Assembly: GCA_964348665.1 (NCBI GenBank)
Contig: CAYGDP010000009.1
Coordinates: forward strand, 62,001-126,000
DNA: 64,000 bases
Direction: 5' to 3'
From: CAYGDP01 sp964348665
GTDB lineage: Bacteria; Verrucomicrobiota; Verrucomicrobiia; Palsa-1439; CAYGDP01
A program made the position numbers and the translations under genes. The notes below the pieces were generated by a model. The model saw only the letters and a program-made list of their open reading frames with translations. It was not told the DNA's origin and ran no database searches. This document shows, in pieces, positions 1 through 9,245 of this stretch (within the stretch, counting starts at the first letter, position 1; each line of letters opens with the position of its first letter).

Positions 1-81
1 GCCACAAGAACTCCCCGTCATCCTGCTGGAAACAGAATTTCACCGATACGACCGCTCCCGAAAGCGAATCTTGCCTTTGCC

Positions 82-3030
82 ATGCAAACGATTACACTGG
101 CCGACACCCGAATGATTACCAGAAGACGATTTTGGATCGTTGTCGGCTTATTTTTTCTCTCCGGATTGAGCGCGCTGGTGTACGAAATACTCTGGGTACG
201 ACTTCTTGGACTGGTTTTTGGCAACACCGTGCAGGCTACCACGACCGTGTTGGCCGCCTTCATGGCGGGTCTGGCGTTGGGAAGTTTTTTCGTTGGACGA
301 TGGCTGGACAAACGTTCCCTCGATCCGCTGCTTGTGTATGCGGGATTGGAGTTAGGCATTGCCGTCTGCGCCATTCTTTTTCCGCTTTATCTCAACGCAC
401 TAACACCGGTCTATCGCTGGTTGTATCATGCCACCGATGGATCGGGGTTTTGGCTGGTCTTGGCCCGGTTCGCCGCCTGTTCGGTTTTTCTGGTAATCCC
501 ATCGGCAATGATGGGCGGGACATTGCCGGCGCTGGCAAAAGCCATGGTGGAACGCACGGAGGAAGTCGGACAACGGCTGGGGGTTCTCTATGCCGTCAAC
601 ACCTTCGGCGGTGTGCTTGGCACCGTGCTTTGCGGGTTCTTGCTGATTCCATCCCTCGGTACACAATGGACCAACTTTCTCTCGGCTGGCTTGAATGGGC
701 TGGTCGCTCTCGCGGCGTGGCGACTGGCTAAAACCTCCGGCGCATCCGGCTCAACCCGCACAACGACGGAACCCGCCGTGACGAAATCGGATCCTCTTCC
801 CCCTGTGACGCCTGTGCTCAATCCGCGCTTGATCCTCGCGGCGTATTTCGTGTCGGGTCTGGCCGCCCTGGCTTTGGAAGTCATATGGACGCGCGTTCTC
901 CTGCTGGTTTTCGGCAGCACGACGTACGCGTTTACGGTAATGCTGGCGATTTTTCTGACGGGCATCGCCATCGGCAGCGCTTTGATGCAGCGATGGGTGG
1001 ATCGCGCCAGAAACCTGGAAGGGTTATTGGGAGGATTATTATGCGTCGGCGCGTTGGTGGTGCTTGGAATGACGTTTCTGGTGGACTGGCTGCCATTTTG
1101 CTATCTCCAGATCATCGGAAAGATCGGAATGACCTGGAAGGGCGACATTGTCGGTCGGATCACTGTTTCCGTTTTATTCATGCTCCTGCCAACTTTGGTT
1201 TTCGGGGGCATTTTCCCGGTCATCGCGCGTTTGGTCGTTCGAGAGTTGTCCCATGTCGGTCGCGGGGTTGGCGAGGCATACGCCGCCAACACGGTTGGGG
1301 CAATCGCAGGAAGTTTGCTCGGCGGCTTTGCCCTCCTACCCCTCTTCGGAATGCAACGAAGCATCGAGATCGTCGCCGGAATCATGATCTTGACCGGACT
1401 CGCAGTCTTGGGATGTGCAATGAAAAAAACGGGAAAGAAGAGACTCTGCTGGGTGGTCGGCTCTGTCGCGGCTTTCGTGGCATTGATAAGCACGAGCAAA
1501 CCGTGGGACAAAAAAATCCTGGCAACAGGCGCATATTACAAGCCTCACTACTATCTTTCTGGAAAAGGCATGGTAACCTTGCGCGACAGGCTGGCGGATG
1601 ATCGCCTCCTTTTCTATCGAGAAGGCAAGACCTCCACCATTGCCGTCCAACTGGTCAATGGCTATCGAAAAGGGTTACGGGTGGACGGCAAACCGGAGAT
1701 TTCCACCGCCCCGGTGGATCGTCGAATCGGACGCCTGCTCGGACATCTGCCCATGCTGCTTCATCACAATCCGCAGACCGTCTTCAACCTCGGCCTTGGT
1801 GGAGGGTTCACGTCGGCCGGCTTGGCGGCGCATCCCGTCCGACAGATTGACATCGCCGAAATCGAACCGTGTGTCGCCGAGGCCGCTCGTCACTTTGCCG
1901 GAGAAAATCGCAATCTCCTCGACGATCCACGCGTCCATTTGATCTTCAACGATGGCCGCAACCACCTCTTGTTGACCGACCAGAAGTATGACGTGATCAC
2001 TTCCGATCCGCTGGAACCCGTGGTGAGCGGCGCGGCCAGTTTGTTCACCGTGGACCATTTTCGGATCGCGCGCGCCCGCCTTGCGCCGGGCGGACTCATG
2101 TGTCAATGGATACCGCTCTATGAAATGCAGCTTCCTGAATATCAATCCATCATGCGAAGTTTCACTGCCGTTTTCCCTCACGTGAGCGTTTGGTTCACGG
2201 GCACGGACTCCATCCTCATCGGCTCCGAGAAACCGTTGACGATCGACGTAGGGGCGATGGCAGCGCGAATGAACGATCCGCGAGTGCAGAACGACCTCCG
2301 AGACATCGGTTTGGACGATCCGCACCGGCTTCTGGGTTGCTTCGTATCCCTGATTGAAAACGGCGGTGAATTTCCACCGACGATCCCCCTGAACACAGAT
2401 AACTTCCCTTACATTGAATTCTCAACGCCCAAGAAACGTTGGGCGCCCACCGAAGCCCAAAACCTCCTTTTTTTTACCCAACGCCGGCAGTTTCCCATTC
2501 ATGCGCGATTTCCCGACACAAGTTCCGAACGTCGTGGACGCGACTTCTTCAAGGTGCAAACTCTAGTTCTTGACGCGCTTTATCTGTTACAAAACGGCAA
2601 ACGGAAAGATGCAACCACTCTTGCCCGGCAAGCCATCACACTCGATTCTGACAACCCATTCGCAATAGAAATCCTGATCCGCTCCAATGACATCCTCGCC
2701 CAGCGCGCCCGGCAAAACGGTCAAACAGAAGAGGAGCTTGGTCACTACCAAGAGATTTTGGCGCTCGATCCTACGGCGATGGAGGGACTTCTCCCGCTCG
2801 CCAAACGCAACTTCGAGCTAGGCAAGATGGATCAGGCCGAGACCTACGCAACCCGCGCGCTCGCTTCGTATCCCGAAGCGCCGGAAGCGAAGCTGGTCCT
2901 TGCGCAGATTTACAAAGCGCGAAACAACATCGAGGAAAGCGAACGATTGCTCCGCGCGCTGGTGGCTGATTACCCGGATTACGCGCCGGCACGCGCAGCG
3001 TTGGAGGAAATTCGAGCCGTACCGCGCTGA
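82..3030 (+). CDS. Polytopic spermidine-synthase-like protein with C-terminal TPRs
   Basis: The 982-residue protein has three parts. Residues 1-480 hold about a dozen hydrophobic segments in two similar halves (the AxxxGxxLGS type motif recurs as AxFMAGLALGS and AIFLTGIAIGS). Residues about 560-720 form a class I methyltransferase-like spermidine synthase fold with the glycine-rich NLGLGGGFTS loop, an IEP acidic site and NDGRNHL. Residues about 820-980 form tetratricopeptide repeats. Such fusions are common in environmental bacteria and their substrate is generally unknown, so polyamine synthesis is not established. ATG at 82 and ATG at 112 (MITRRRFW) are both possible starts and neither has a clear Shine-Dalgarno. 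The gene converges on the pseudopilin operon, with a 16-base gap. Confidence 0.85.
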   Translation: MQTITLADTRMITRRRFWIVVGLFFLSGLSALVYEILWVRLLGLVFGNTVQATTTVLAAFMAGLALGSFFVGRWLDKRSLDPLLVYAGLELGIAVCAILFPLYLNALTPVYRWLYHATDGSGFWLVLARFAACSVFLVIPSAMMGGTLPALAKAMVERTEEVGQRLGVLYAVNTFGGVLGTVLCGFLLIPSLGTQWTNFLSAGLNGLVALAAWRLAKTSGASGSTRTTTEPAVTKSDPLPPVTPVLNPRLILAAYFVSGLAALALEVIWTRVLLLVFGSTTYAFTVMLAIFLTGIAIGSALMQRWVDRARNLEGLLGGLLCVGALVVLGMTFLVDWLPFCYLQIIGKIGMTWKGDIVGRITVSVLFMLLPTLVFGGIFPVIARLVVRELSHVGRGVGEAYAANTVGAIAGSLLGGFALLPLFGMQRSIEIVAGIMILTGLAVLGCAMKKTGKKRLCWVVGSVAAFVALISTSKPWDKKILATGAYYKPHYYLSGKGMVTLRDRLADDRLLFYREGKTSTIAVQLVNGYRKGLRVDGKPEISTAPVDRRIGRLLGHLPMLLHHNPQTVFNLGLGGGFTSAGLAAHPVRQIDIAEIEPCVAEAARHFAGENRNLLDDPRVHLIFNDGRNHLLLTDQKYDVITSDPLEPVVSGAASLFTVDHFRIARARLAPGGLMCQWIPLYEMQLPEYQSIMRSFTAVFPHVSVWFTGTDSILIGSEKPLTIDVGAMAARMNDPRVQNDLRDIGLDDPHRLLGCFVSLIENGGEFPPTIPLNTDNFPYIEFSTPKKRWAPTEAQNLLFFTQRRQFPIHARFPDTSSERRGRDFFKVQTLVLDALYLLQNGKRKDATTLARQAITLDSDNPFAIEILIRSNDILAQRARQNGQTEEELGHYQEILALDPTAMEGLLPLAKRNFELGKMDQAETYATRALASYPEAPEAKLVLAQIYKARNNIEESERLLRALVADYPDYAPARAALEEIRAVPR

Positions 3031-3046
3031 TCGAGCGGATCACACG

Positions 3047-6000
3047 CTAGTCACAATAACACGACGTACCGGGACCGCGATCCGTATCGGACATCGTGCC
3101 GAGACAACACTCCGTTGAAGGAACGCTGCTTTGACCATTAGTACAACCGCCGGTGCTATCGCCGCTGTTTTTGGACGCGCCCGCGATGCAACACTTCGTA
3201 CTATTGTAACAATTGTTACTGCAACAATTGCCATTCGCCGTGCACGCCCCACCATTTCCCGTACAACCTGCGGGGGCAGGCCCACCACCGCCACCCGACA
3301 GTTCCACCGGGTCGGGGAACTTGAGATATTTGATTCGGAATTTGACCGCACCACCCGATTCATACCGCTCAACGACGGCCTGTACTTTTTGCTCGGCGGT
3401 GATTGTATCCACACCGACATCATAAACGCCATTCTTATTGGCATCCATAATGGTCTGCGCCATCGTCCAAATGGTAAACACATTCGAGCGAACAGTGATT
3501 TGGTTGGCGATCCCACGAATGACTTCTTCGTAGGCAGCGTCGTGACCAAGTGTAGCGCCTTGATTGAGGCCAAACTTTAGACTATCCACCTCGCAAATTT
3601 CGCCGATCGTATTGAAGCCCGCACTGCCGCAATTATTGGTAGCCCACGAACCCGTGTTATTCGCGTATTTATAAACATCGAAATCAATGTGGCCAGCAGC
3701 AGCAGTAGCCTGGTCGTACTTGGTTGCCAATCCCCAACCTTTCACTAAAGCAACCAGTGGACGTTGCCGGAAAATAGCCGGAACGGTGATACCTCCCGTA
3801 CAGGCGTCTGTGGTAGCACAGACAGCGGAAGGCTCGACCTTTTGGTTGATGTTGATGCGTCCCCTCACCAAGTTCGGTGGTGTTTTGGTAGCATCGTCAG
3901 TTTCGATGGAAGCAATTCTAACCAAATCCAGAATAGCCCAATCAGGGAGAGCATCACTTTCCCCCGCCAACGTAGGTCGCGGTTGCAAACGCAAGGTGCG
4001 CCACTGATAACCGGTATGGATACGCCCCAACTCACCGATGGACTTCATGGGACCCTCCTCGATCCAGTGGGGAGACGCATCGATCGTTGCCCCAACCATC
4101 GCCGTATCTGGACTCGCAGGCATAAAATCCGCAAGTAGGCTGATTCCAGTAGGCAACGTCTGTGTGCCAATCACTGGAACGGCATTCGTACCCGTCGCAG
4201 TCGTGTTATAGCCTGTGACGATTGTCGCGCCATTCGTTGCACCAGGGGTTGCCGCGCCTGCCGCACTTACCGCAGTCATATACCGGCAACGCGGATCGTT
4301 TCGTGAAACGCTTTTCATGTTTACGTTGCCGGCCGCATAGGCAGTAAGCGGACAGGTTTGCGAGAACGCGAATGGTGTTTGCAATGGATTACCGGCGAAA
4401 TCCCGAATCGTGTTTGCACCGGCAGCTGCGCGCAGTTTGACATTGTCTACGGACAGTGTCAGCGTTTGGTTACCCGATACACTCGTCGTAGATGATCCAG
4501 TCGCAGTAAAGGTAATCACCGCCGTTTGATCGTAGATATTCGCCGCCACTCCCCCAACAGCCAGCGTAACTGATTTCGATGTGTTACCAGCCGACCAAGT
4601 AGGAGCCAATCCAGTCCCACCCGTCAAAGTCGGTTGAGCTCCCATTTGAGCTTCAACTTGATAACTTCCGCCAAGGGCTACTTCAAATGGATTCACTAAT
4701 TCCACTACAACCTTGACAGTGATCGTGATTGTATATGGCCCCATTCCTGCCTGCGTGTAGAACGCATCCACCGCCACTTCGTTAATGTAAGGCGTTTTTC
4801 GCAACCCTAACACGCCCGACGCAGGTGTATTTCGAGCATCACCTAGAGCCGTGTTTACGTTGCTTGTAAGGTCAATATAAGTCGAATCCGCTGCAGCCCC
4901 TAACTGATAATCCCTGATGTTGGCAATGATTTGCTTCAATCCGCTCGTTGTCGTGGAATTATATTTCTCAGTAAACGAATTTTTGGCAGCTGCCACAGCC
5001 GCAGTCGGGAAAATCAAGTTCCACGGCGAGGCGTTCGTGTTGGCGTCATAATTATCCATCAAGCGATAGAGGCTTGGCGCTCCTGAAATAGCGCCATCCT
5101 CAAAATCGTCGGCCCCTGCCGCCGGCGCCACTAAGTTCGTAAGGTCGCGCCGGAGCACGTTGTAAAACGTTTTGTTATCATCCCAACCATAGACGGTGCC
5201 AAAAAATTTTGTCACGTCATAGGTGGTCGTCGTGGCTGTCGCACGCTGAAGTTCCTGGAGTGTTTCCAACGGTTTTTCGGGGATCATCGGGGAAGCCGCG
5301 ACAGGGCTGGCCGCCGTGCCAGTGCAAGCCGTACTGTATAGTGCATTGCACAAACTTGTTACTTTGGCATCGTCCCACCGTGAACCAGCCGTATTGTCTA
5401 GATAGAGACCACGGAGATCAATCTTACGCGTCGAGTATGCACTTGGATTTGCCGCAGTTTGGGCGTTCGCATAATTCAAATTGACCTTGGCAGCTTCATC
5501 ATCCACCCAAAAGGCATAGCGCGCAATCAGAGGGTTGGTATCGGCAATAGGGGTACCACCATCCCTTCCCACGGTGATCCAGTGGACATTGATCTTGGCG
5601 CCGTCGTAGTACTTACTGCCGCTGGGACCTACATTGGGAGCAATGTCGCCTTGGTTGATGCCTGCTGGCGAACTATCAGAGGTAACTGTCGGCGAGGTGG
5701 AGACAAACGAGTAAAGTTTTTCAGTCGTGATTGTGGCGCTATCCGTTTCAATGACGCTACCAGGTCCGGAATACCACGTTTTTGTAGTACTGCGAGGCGG
5801 GGTGTTATTGCCTAACAAAGAAATGGCACGATCCACGGCGCCCAATGCAAGTTGGCGGGCTTTGGTAACGTCGCCAAAGTTTTTTGCCTGGGCGTTTACG
5901 GTTTTCATCGAGGCAGTATAGCCGAGGAACATGGCAGAGATAAGCGCCAGTAACGCCAGCGTGATGATCAGCGCCACGCCGCGACATCGATGCGAGGGTG

Positions 6001-6070
6001 AAACGGCAACTCGACGCCATAATGCGTCCCGGCTGCCCGCCGACTTCATTCGATACAGTTTTCTCTTCAT
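3047..6070 (-). CDS. GspK-like pseudopilus protein with cysteine-rich tail
   Basis: This 1007-residue protein starts with a basic leader and a prepilin-like hydrophobic segment (GVALIITLALLALISAMF) followed by KARQLALGAVDRAI, as in GspK/PilX proteins. It is the last gene of the E-T-E-F-G-G-G-H-I-J-K operon, the position GspK takes in type II secretion operons. GspK is usually around 330 residues, so this one is about three times larger, with a long Ser/Thr/Ala/Asn-rich middle. The last 75 residues hold 12 cysteines including three CC pairs (for example GNCCSNNC and TKCC), recalling small disulfide-rich knot domains. It is probably a minor pseudopilin or tip protein exposed outside the inner membrane. 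The GspK assignment rests on the N-terminus and gene order. Confidence 0.75.
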   Translation of the reverse strand: MKRKLYRMKSAGSRDALWRRVAVSPSHRCRGVALIITLALLALISAMFLGYTASMKTVNAQAKNFGDVTKARQLALGAVDRAISLLGNNTPPRSTTKTWYSGPGSVIETDSATITTEKLYSFVSTSPTVTSDSSPAGINQGDIAPNVGPSGSKYYDGAKINVHWITVGRDGGTPIADTNPLIARYAFWVDDEAAKVNLNYANAQTAANPSAYSTRKIDLRGLYLDNTAGSRWDDAKVTSLCNALYSTACTGTAASPVAASPMIPEKPLETLQELQRATATTTTYDVTKFFGTVYGWDDNKTFYNVLRRDLTNLVAPAAGADDFEDGAISGAPSLYRLMDNYDANTNASPWNLIFPTAAVAAAKNSFTEKYNSTTTSGLKQIIANIRDYQLGAAADSTYIDLTSNVNTALGDARNTPASGVLGLRKTPYINEVAVDAFYTQAGMGPYTITITVKVVVELVNPFEVALGGSYQVEAQMGAQPTLTGGTGLAPTWSAGNTSKSVTLAVGGVAANIYDQTAVITFTATGSSTTSVSGNQTLTLSVDNVKLRAAAGANTIRDFAGNPLQTPFAFSQTCPLTAYAAGNVNMKSVSRNDPRCRYMTAVSAAGAATPGATNGATIVTGYNTTATGTNAVPVIGTQTLPTGISLLADFMPASPDTAMVGATIDASPHWIEEGPMKSIGELGRIHTGYQWRTLRLQPRPTLAGESDALPDWAILDLVRIASIETDDATKTPPNLVRGRININQKVEPSAVCATTDACTGGITVPAIFRQRPLVALVKGWGLATKYDQATAAAGHIDFDVYKYANNTGSWATNNCGSAGFNTIGEICEVDSLKFGLNQGATLGHDAAYEEVIRGIANQITVRSNVFTIWTMAQTIMDANKNGVYDVGVDTITAEQKVQAVVERYESGGAVKFRIKYLKFPDPVELSGGGGGPAPAGCTGNGGACTANGNCCSNNCYNSTKCCIAGASKNSGDSTGGCTNGQSSVPSTECCLGTMSDTDRGPGTSCYCD

Positions 6071-6146
6071 AACTTTTTCTCCTAAATCCTCGCTGCTCTG
6101 CTACTACCACTTTGCGTAAATAATCTCGCCGGTGCCGAACATTCCC

Positions 6147-6983
6147 TTAGTTGTTGCTCAAGTTGGACGGCAGATACACCCATGTCGAGAAGGTGCGCGA
6201 ACTGGTGCCTACCAAAGAAGCCCAATTTCCGGAAGCCGGGGTCAAGCTGCCGGCTTGGACCTTTGCCGCCGTGCGATCATCGTAGACTTTGATGATGATT
6301 TGTACGGCCGTGGGTAGCTTGCTGCCCGTGGTAGCCGTCCCCGGTTTAGAATTCCACGTCGGTTGCAAGGCTCCGGTCGAATCAAAACAACTGATCTGCA
6401 AAGACCAAACATTGTAAGAGAGCGTTTGGGGGGCATCGTAGGTCAAACACCACCCGCCGGCGGATGTCGTAGATGACGTTGACGTATTTGCAGCGATCGA
6501 TGTCGGTGTCTTATCCCAGACATCCCAATTGGAGGAGCTATAGTATGTGGAGCTTCTCTGCAACTGCGCTGTGTAGCTATTGGCTGAAGCAGGGTATTGT
6601 AGTGTATAATTTATTTCAGCGAGATCGCTTGCCTTGTCGCTCGGAGCAACCGGCGCGACAAAGAAAAGCTTGTCACAGGTCGTTCCCGAACAAGTGCCTG
6701 CATCTTTCTGCCAGAGAGTCAGGTCCGCATTCCGATTATCGTTGGCCGCGGCGGAAGCCGAGATGATTTCCTTGGACATGTAATCCAGCGCCGTCTGCGC
6801 ACTGATGAAAACATCGCTCTGGGCCTCCTGTCTCGTCCATGCCGAGCTAATCAAATCAAACAGCTTGGAGCTCATCAAAACAAGGACCACCAAAACAGCC
6901 ATCGCAACGAGGATTTCCACGACGGAGAAGGCCCTCCTCACGCTGAAGGCTGAACGCCGAACGCTGAAGGCTTTATTTTTCAT
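6147..6983 (-). CDS. GspJ-like prepilin-type protein
   Basis: The 278-residue product has a class III prepilin signal: a basic leader, then AFSVVEILVAMAVLVVLVLM with the conserved Glu at position 5 after the predicted cleavage site, followed by a helix ending in TALDYMSKEI, as in GspJ/PulJ. The start at 6983 is chosen because the upstream gspI-like gene stops at 6986-6988. The leader is unusual: the sequence AFSV is repeated three times with RR spacers (KAFSVRRSAFSVRRAFSV), and the matching DNA is a short tandem-like repeat of TTCAGCGTTCGGCG words. In the assembled pseudopilus GspJ joins GspI, GspK and GspH at the tip. Confidence 0.75.
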   Translation of the reverse strand: MKNKAFSVRRSAFSVRRAFSVVEILVAMAVLVVLVLMSSKLFDLISSAWTRQEAQSDVFISAQTALDYMSKEIISASAAANDNRNADLTLWQKDAGTCSGTTCDKLFFVAPVAPSDKASDLAEINYTLQYPASANSYTAQLQRSSTYYSSSNWDVWDKTPTSIAANTSTSSTTSAGGWCLTYDAPQTLSYNVWSLQISCFDSTGALQPTWNSKPGTATTGSKLPTAVQIIIKVYDDRTAAKVQAGSLTPASGNWASLVGTSSRTFSTWVYLPSNLSNN

Positions 6984-6985
6984 AG

Positions 6986-7582
6986 TTAAAAGCTCGGCTT
7001 GGCGACTTCGGTGATATAGACGATATGATTCTTGGTTGGGGTTGTTGCGGATGGGGCACCGAGCACGGTGCTCGCACAACTGGTTGCTGTAGAGCAACAT
7101 GGCACATTGCCACTGGCATCCACAACCGGCCAACTGACGACCACCTTAATGCGCTCGAGACCTTGCAGCACATCAGCCAAGTTCGTAGCCGTTCCTGCGT
7201 CAGCGGAATTTTTGTACGCCTGAATATCTGCCCGATACCCACCGACAACCGGCGTCGCGCATCCCGCTCCACTGCAAATCCCTTGGTCATCGAAGAACAT
7301 CGGCGTCCGGGGAACTGTCGCCGCGGCTGGCGCCTCACCAAAATCCAGATTTGTGCCACCGGCATTGGCGGCGATCCGCAGCCGCGCTTCGCTCACAATA
7401 TCCTGCGCCAGCGTCGCCGCGAGGGAACTGCTGATCGCATCGCGCCCTTGTCGAAGGCTGGAGGGCATGAGGCCGATAATGAGGACAACACCTGTTCCGA
7501 GAACGGCAAGAGCTAGTACGATCTCGACGAGACTGAATGCCATGAGATTTCGTATTTTAGACTTCGAGTTTCGGATTCTCAT
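6986..7582 (-). CDS. GspI/PilV-like prepilin-type protein
   Basis: This 198-residue protein has the prepilin N-terminal helix AFSLVEIVLALAVLGTGVVLIIGL preceded by a short basic leader. The downstream AATLAQDIVSEARLR resembles the GspI/PilV family. The start at 7582 lies eight bases after the stop of the preceding gene, with GGAGG somewhat far upstream. ATG at 7543 (MAFSLVEI) would give an almost leaderless prepilin, and ATG at 7612 would overlap the previous gene. The first codons (MRIRNSKSKIRN) look repeat-derived. It sits between the GspH-like and GspJ-like genes, the canonical gspI position. Residue -1 is Ala rather than the usual Gly. Confidence 0.7.
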   Translation of the reverse strand: MRIRNSKSKIRNLMAFSLVEIVLALAVLGTGVVLIIGLMPSSLRQGRDAISSSLAATLAQDIVSEARLRIAANAGGTNLDFGEAPAAATVPRTPMFFDDQGICSGAGCATPVVGGYRADIQAYKNSADAGTATNLADVLQGLERIKVVVSWPVVDASGNVPCCSTATSCASTVLGAPSATTPTKNHIVYITEVAKPSF

Positions 7583-7589
7583 CGCCGTT

Positions 7590-8555
7590 TTAGCATCCTC
7601 CGTCCTTGCCACCTGGTTTTTGTATTCGCAGTCGGCCTGAAAACAGGTCAGACTCGATCAGAAAATAGTTGGCGGGACCGCCGCTTGCGTTTTTATTGGT
7701 GTAAATGATCCCTTGTGCCGAGTCACCCGTGGTTACCAACTGCATCCCTTCGACAATTTTCAGACTGAAGGCCGCCGTGGTCAAGCCTGTAGGTTTGAAT
7801 TCGATATACCAGCCAACTGACCAAGCGTTACCGCCGGAGGCGCCACCATCCCCAAAAACAACGCCATGACCAGGAATAGTGCTGTCGGCACCGATAAAAT
7901 AGGCCACCCATCGCTCCCGATCCGACCCGGTATAGGGTGTCTGATTGCCGCTGACGCTTACCGTACAAATAGGAGCAGCATTACTGGCGCCAAAAGCGGT
8001 TTGGCCGCCGGTGAGAAGCAGGCAACCGGGACCATCGGGCACCCCGTTGGTCGTTGTAGCTGTGTATGGCAGTTTCCCATCATCCGTTTCCAACACGATC
8101 CCTTTGGGGAGGAATTGCCACGAAGTACGCGCCACCCATGTCCACCCTCGCGCATTGCTCGTTGACGTGCAGCCAATTTCTGATGCAGAGGCGCAATTCG
8201 TAGCGTCAAAGGTATAGTCCGCGATGATATAGGACTGGTTGGTATGGAGGATCTTACTTAGCTGCGTGCCAAGCGACCCGCCGTTGTATTTGTCAAACAT
8301 TCGGGGATCGCAGACGTTGGCCTTGTTCCAGGGGAAATAAACGCGTGTTTTTTTCCGCGTGGTAATCGCATTGGCGCGAGCCTGACTAAGGACGCCGTAC
8401 ATCTGACGCGAGGCTGCCTGCATCGCGCTGCTGCCCAAAACACCCTTGAGGCCGGGCAGCGCTACCAAGAGAATGATCACGATGATGGTCAATACAACCG
8501 CCGTCTCGACCAACGTAAAACTTCGCCCTTTTGCTCGTGTTTTCGTATAGGTCAT
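7590..8555 (-). CDS. GspH/FimT-like prepilin-type protein
   Basis: The 321-residue product begins with a basic leader and SFTLVETAVVLTIIVIILLVALPGL, a prepilin helix with Glu5. It continues MQAASRQMYGVLSQARANAIT, the pattern of the GspH/FimT pseudopilins. Start 8555 is preferred over 8558 and 8576: it leaves a GAGGA Shine-Dalgarno about six bases upstream (the two ATGs are adjacent) and avoids overlap with the upstream gene, which stops at 8567. At over 300 residues it is longer than typical GspH (about 170), with a large C-terminal extracytoplasmic domain containing scattered cysteines. Confidence 0.75.
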   Translation of the reverse strand: MTYTKTRAKGRSFTLVETAVVLTIIVIILLVALPGLKGVLGSSAMQAASRQMYGVLSQARANAITTRKKTRVYFPWNKANVCDPRMFDKYNGGSLGTQLSKILHTNQSYIIADYTFDATNCASASEIGCTSTSNARGWTWVARTSWQFLPKGIVLETDDGKLPYTATTTNGVPDGPGCLLLTGGQTAFGASNAAPICTVSVSGNQTPYTGSDRERWVAYFIGADSTIPGHGVVFGDGGASGGNAWSVGWYIEFKPTGLTTAAFSLKIVEGMQLVTTGDSAQGIIYTNKNASGGPANYFLIESDLFSGRLRIQKPGGKDGGC

Positions 8556-8566
8556 CATTTCCTCGC

Positions 8567-9223
8567 TTAATCCCAACTGTTGATATCATCCTTTTTTGTT
8601 CCCGACTTGCAACCCGCAACATTATTGTCCAGTACGCCAGCGTCGTCACATTCGTTTAGACCGAACGACCAAGCACCCACGCTCCCGACGACCGCCACGA
8701 AACCCGTTTCTGTCGCGGTGGATGCCGACGTGCCCACATAAAACGCGTCCCCCGCGCCTGTTTCGACCTTATTATTGTAACTGATGTCGAAAGCGATATT
8801 GTAAGGTTTTTTCCAAATATCGAGGAAGTAACCCTTGCCATCGATGTCCCTGTTGTTAATGCTCAAAAACTGGAGTTTTCGCGGGTTCGGTTCCTTGCCT
8901 ACTGCGCACCCCCCTTGACCGCCACGCAAGACATCGATAATATTATTCTGGGAGTTGGCGGTCCCGCCGTTAAGCGCCGGGAAAGCCGTGCCGTCGCCGC
9001 AGGCGGTTGGAGGTTTTCCATACTCATTGTAATAGGCCATTATCGCGGTTCGAAGGGACACAACATCGGTGTGGGTTTTGACCCTGTTATTCCGGCGGAT
9101 GGCACCCGTGGTGGCGGTAAAGAGCAGCCCCGCCAAAATCAGAATAACGGCGATAACAACCAGCATCTCGATCAGCGTAAAACTGGCGACATTCTGTTGC
9201 CCATTTCGTTGGTTTCGGTTCAT
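8567..9223 (-). CDS. GspG-like pseudopilin
   Basis: This 218-residue protein has the prepilin segment ASFTLIEMLVVIAVILILAGLLFTA followed by THTDVVSLRTAIMAYYNEYGKPP, the GspG-type arrangement in which a helix leads into an alpha/beta domain. The body carries several cysteines and ends with GCKSGTKKDDINSWD, which matches the acidic, Trp-containing end of its upstream paralogue. The start at 9223 has AAGGA upstream. It is the third of three consecutive GspG-like genes, so one may form the major pseudopilus subunit and the others variants. Confidence 0.75.
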   Translation of the reverse strand: MNRNQRNGQQNVASFTLIEMLVVIAVILILAGLLFTATTGAIRRNNRVKTHTDVVSLRTAIMAYYNEYGKPPTACGDGTAFPALNGGTANSQNNIIDVLRGGQGGCAVGKEPNPRKLQFLSINNRDIDGKGYFLDIWKKPYNIAFDISYNNKVETGAGDAFYVGTSASTATETGFVAVVGSVGAWSFGLNECDDAGVLDNNVAGCKSGTKKDDINSWD

Positions 9224-9245
9224 GTTTTCCTTCCGTTTTGCAAGG

